Shown here in pieces: positions 6,499 to 7,906 of a stretch of DNA of 7,906 bases (within the stretch, counting starts at the first letter, position 1; the number at the start of each line of letters is the position of its first letter). Both the position numbers and the translations under genes were made by a program. The notes beneath the pieces were generated by a model, which saw nothing but the letters and a program-made list of their open reading frames with translations, searched no databases and had not been told where the DNA came from. Source of the DNA: Rhodoferax sp. (GTDB lineage Bacteria; Pseudomonadota; Gammaproteobacteria; Burkholderiales; Burkholderiaceae_C); the NCBI GenBank assembly GCA_020048795.1, contig JAIFMA010000021.1:1-7906 (forward strand), given 5' to 3'.

Positions 6499-6641
6499 AA
6501 AGGGGACAGTCACTGCTCTGGTACCTTGCGGTCAACAGGCAAAAAAAGCAAGGCAATCCGTCTGCCGGGCAGGGACTCAGCGAACAGAGACAATAGCGGA
6601 CTTTCGTGGTCTCGCGCGGCGAGCCCTTGTCAGAGTTTTTT
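6499..6641 (+). promoter_or_regulatory. Structured terC leader, candidate Mn2+-sensing (yybP-ykoY-like) riboswitch
   Basis: The bases before terC can fold. AAGGG (6500-6504) pairs with CCCTT (6624-6628), closing an element of about 130 nt. CCTTGC (6524-6529) pairs with GCAAGG (6548-6553) around a loop containing GTCAACA. CTCGC (6611-6615) pairs with GCGAG (6619-6623) around GCG. A T-run follows at 6636-6641. GG at 6608-6609 can extend the last hairpin using CCC 6624-6626, which competes with the closing stem, as expected of a switch. The YjbE branch of TerC proteins is known for control by yybP-ykoY manganese riboswitches, which start with a similar AAAGGGGA. However, the usual GGGGAGUAG and GCAAGACC signatures are not intact here, so the identification is tentative. 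It could instead be an unrelated structured leader. No good ribosome site is visible just before the start codon. Confidence 0.3.
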
Positions 6642-6657
6642 AGTGACGTTTACCACC

Positions 6658-7374
6658 ATGCCTGATTTGACCTCTTCACTTTTCTGGATTGCCGTCCTGC
6701 AGATCATTGCCATCGACATCATGCTGGGTGGCGACAATGCGGTGGTGATTGCCCTGGCTTGCCGCAAATTGCCCGAAGCACAGCGCAACAAAGGCATTTT
6801 TTGGGGCGTGATCGGAGCCATTGGCCTGCGCGTGGTGATGATTTTCTTTGCCCTGCAACTGCTGGCCGTGCCTTACCTGAAGATCGTCGGCGGGCTGCTG
6901 TTGTTCTGGATCGGCGTCAAGCTGCTGCTGCCCGAACACGGTGACGAACACAACAATATTGACGGCGGCACCACGCTGATGGCGGCCATCAAGACCATTG
7001 TGATCGCCGATGCGGTGATGAGCCTGGACAATGTGATTGCCGTGGCAGGCGCTTCGCACGGCTCCATGGTGCTGGTGACTTTCGGCATTCTGGTGTCCAT
7101 TCCGATTGTGGTCTGGGGCAGCAAACTGGTGCTGTCAATGATGGACCGCTTTCCGATTGTGATCACGCTGGGCGCCGCCTTGCTGGGCTGGATTGGCGGC
7201 AGCATGCTGCTGACCGACCTGGCCACACCGCCCTCGATTGCCAAAGACATCCCTTATGCCCATTATGTTTTTGCCGGCACCGGAGCGCTGGTGGTGGTGA
7301 TCCTGGGCAAGTGGCTGGGGGGCCGGATGGGACGACGCCCAGCGGTTGAACTGCCACCTTCCAGCAACACTTGA
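6658..7374 (+). CDS. TerC-family integral membrane protein (YjbE type), probable metal exporter
   Basis: This is a 238-residue polytopic protein with about seven hydrophobic segments arranged as two related halves. Each half carries an acidic/Asn motif: IDIMLGGDNAVVIA (D20, D26, N27) and IADAVMSLDNVIAVAG (D118, D124, N125). This pattern, the length and the opening LFWIAVLQIIAIDIMLGGDNA identify the YjbE branch of the TerC family. Bacterial relatives are implicated in Mn2+ efflux or metallation of exported proteins. Tellurium resistance should not be assumed from the family name. The frame is open upstream to 6466, but the start at 6658 is chosen because the preceding translation is unlike the family and corresponds to the structured leader. 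There is no strong Shine-Dalgarno sequence. A hydrophilic loop EHGDEHNN (93-100) could contact metal. It is followed 15 bases later by a UspA gene, probably in the same operon. Confidence 0.9.
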   Translation: MPDLTSSLFWIAVLQIIAIDIMLGGDNAVVIALACRKLPEAQRNKGIFWGVIGAIGLRVVMIFFALQLLAVPYLKIVGGLLLFWIGVKLLLPEHGDEHNNIDGGTTLMAAIKTIVIADAVMSLDNVIAVAGASHGSMVLVTFGILVSIPIVVWGSKLVLSMMDRFPIVITLGAALLGWIGGSMLLTDLATPPSIAKDIPYAHYVFAGTGALVVVILGKWLGGRMGRRPAVELPPSSNT

Positions 7375-7389
7375 ACAAGGAGATAGAGC

Positions 7390-7818
7390 ATGAACAACGT
7401 TTGCCTGATTGCCATTGATGGCTCTGAACACGCACTCAGGGCTGTTGACTACATCATCAAGGATGTCACCACCCGCAGCACCCCGCCCCAGATTTTCCTG
7501 GTGAATGTGCAACCCGGACTGCCGTCTGATGTGACGCGTTTCATTGATGCCAAAACGGTGGAAGATTTTCACCGTGAGAGCGGTGACACTGACCTGGCAT
7601 CTGCCAAAGAAAAACTCACCCAAGCCGGGCTGGCGCATTCAGCCCATATTTTGATTGGCGAGGCAGCCCCCACGCTGGTGGAATTTGCCAATAGCCACGG
7701 CTGTGATCTGATCATCATGGGGGCGCACGGTTTTGGCACAGTGGTCGGCTTGTTCATGGGCTCGGTGACGGTCAAGGTGGTACAACTCGCCAGCACACCA
7801 GTGTTATTGATCAAATGA
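7390..7818 (+). CDS. UspA-family universal stress protein (ATP-binding type)
   Basis: This is a 142-residue single-domain Usp protein, the usual family length. The N-terminal strand VCLIAIDGSEHALRAVDY carries the conserved Asp (D10) of the nucleotide pocket. The C-terminal part has LIIMGAHGFG and the ATP-binding signature G-x2-G-x9-G-S as G111, G114, G124 and S125, followed by STPVLLIK. It is therefore expected to bind ATP, unlike UspA-type members that lack the motif. Such cytoplasmic proteins accumulate in starvation or oxidative or metal stress, but their biochemical role is usually undefined. An excellent AAGGAG (7377-7382) lies seven bases before the ATG, and the gene begins 15 bases after terC, so co-transcription is likely. 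This link suggests the pair responds to a shared stress. Confidence 0.93.
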   Translation: MNNVCLIAIDGSEHALRAVDYIIKDVTTRSTPPQIFLVNVQPGLPSDVTRFIDAKTVEDFHRESGDTDLASAKEKLTQAGLAHSAHILIGEAAPTLVEFANSHGCDLIIMGAHGFGTVVGLFMGSVTVKVVQLASTPVLLIK

Positions 7819-7830
7819 GCCATTGACATC

Positions 7831-7906
7831 ATGAAAACCGTGATTCGACTTTTTTTCAGGACATTACGCCGGGTGCTTGGGCCTTTCATGCTGATATGGG
7901 AACGAC
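7831..7906 (+). CDS. 5' end of a putative membrane-anchored glutaredoxin-like protein (partial)
   Basis: An ATG 12 bases after the Usp stop opens a frame that runs to the window edge (25 codons). It begins MKTVIRLFFRTLRRVLGPFM and continues LIWER. This short basic/hydrophobic start resembles the N-terminal anchor of glutaredoxin/GST-N-like proteins of proteobacteria, where an LGP-[FV]-[LM]-L-x-[WG]-E motif precedes a thioredoxin-fold domain with CPFC. The resemblance is from memory, and the catalytic domain lies outside the window. No strong ribosome site precedes the ATG, so translation may depend on coupling to the Usp gene. It could also be an unrelated small membrane protein. Confidence 0.5.
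   Translation, partial: MKTVIRLFFRTLRRVLGPFMLIWER

Noticed and set aside
6466..6657. 64-codon N-terminal extension of terC from an upstream ATG
   Set aside because: The extension has no family resemblance and overlaps the terminator-like and leader structures. The start at 6658 gives the normal TerC/YjbE N-terminus.

Overview
The window reads as chromosomal DNA of a betaproteobacterium, most likely Burkholderiales/Comamonadaceae (Rhodoferax/Polaromonas/Acidovorax-like). This is inferred from the moderately GC-rich composition, the style of the proteins (SlyD-type PPIase, NarL-type regulator with its kinase, Aer-like PAS chemoreceptor, LolD with one LolC/E-type permease, YjbE-type TerC with UspA) and a short intergenic sequence resembling a dispersed repeat I associate with that family. 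No RNA gene, insertion sequence, integrase, CRISPR array or phage gene is visible. Coding is dense and looks like ordinary core and housekeeping DNA.

Layout. (1) 1-231, + strand: 3' end of a SlyD-like FKBP peptidyl-prolyl isomerase. (2) 232-339: short convergent gap holding a repeat-like sequence. (3) 340-2063, - strand: a two-gene two-component operon. A soluble kinase with an N-terminal receiver domain comes first, then a NarL/FixJ-type regulator, coupled by a 4-bp ATGA overlap. (4) 2064-2404: 341-bp divergent region. (5) 2405-4438, + strand: an Aer-type PAS methyl-accepting chemotaxis protein that also has a sizeable periplasmic domain. (6) 4425-6375, - strand: lolC/E-type permease followed by lolD (8-bp overlap), the inner-membrane lipoprotein-release ABC transporter. 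The 3' end of lolD overlaps the chemoreceptor gene tail-to-tail by 14 bp. (7) 6376-6657: divergent region with a perfect hairpin, a rightward terminator-like hairpin plus T-run, and a structured leader before terC that might be a manganese (yybP-ykoY-like) riboswitch. (8) 6658-7818, + strand: terC (YjbE family) and a UspA-type universal stress gene, 15 bp apart. They are followed 12 bp later by the first 25 codons of a gene that resembles the start of a membrane-anchored glutaredoxin-like protein.

Functionally the window combines redox/energy sensing (the chemoreceptor, with a divergent cytoplasmic two-component system of unknown stimulus), outer-membrane lipoprotein trafficking (LolC/E-LolD) and a likely metal/stress cluster (TerC, UspA, putative glutaredoxin). 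I found no clearly undescribed system. The items most worth a second look are the terC leader and the oddly placed rightward terminator, the sensor-less receiver-kinase next to the chemoreceptor, the chemoreceptor's PAS-plus-periplasmic design with serine at a position that is aspartate in E. coli Aer, and a repeat-like, rare-codon segment inside the Lol permease gene.
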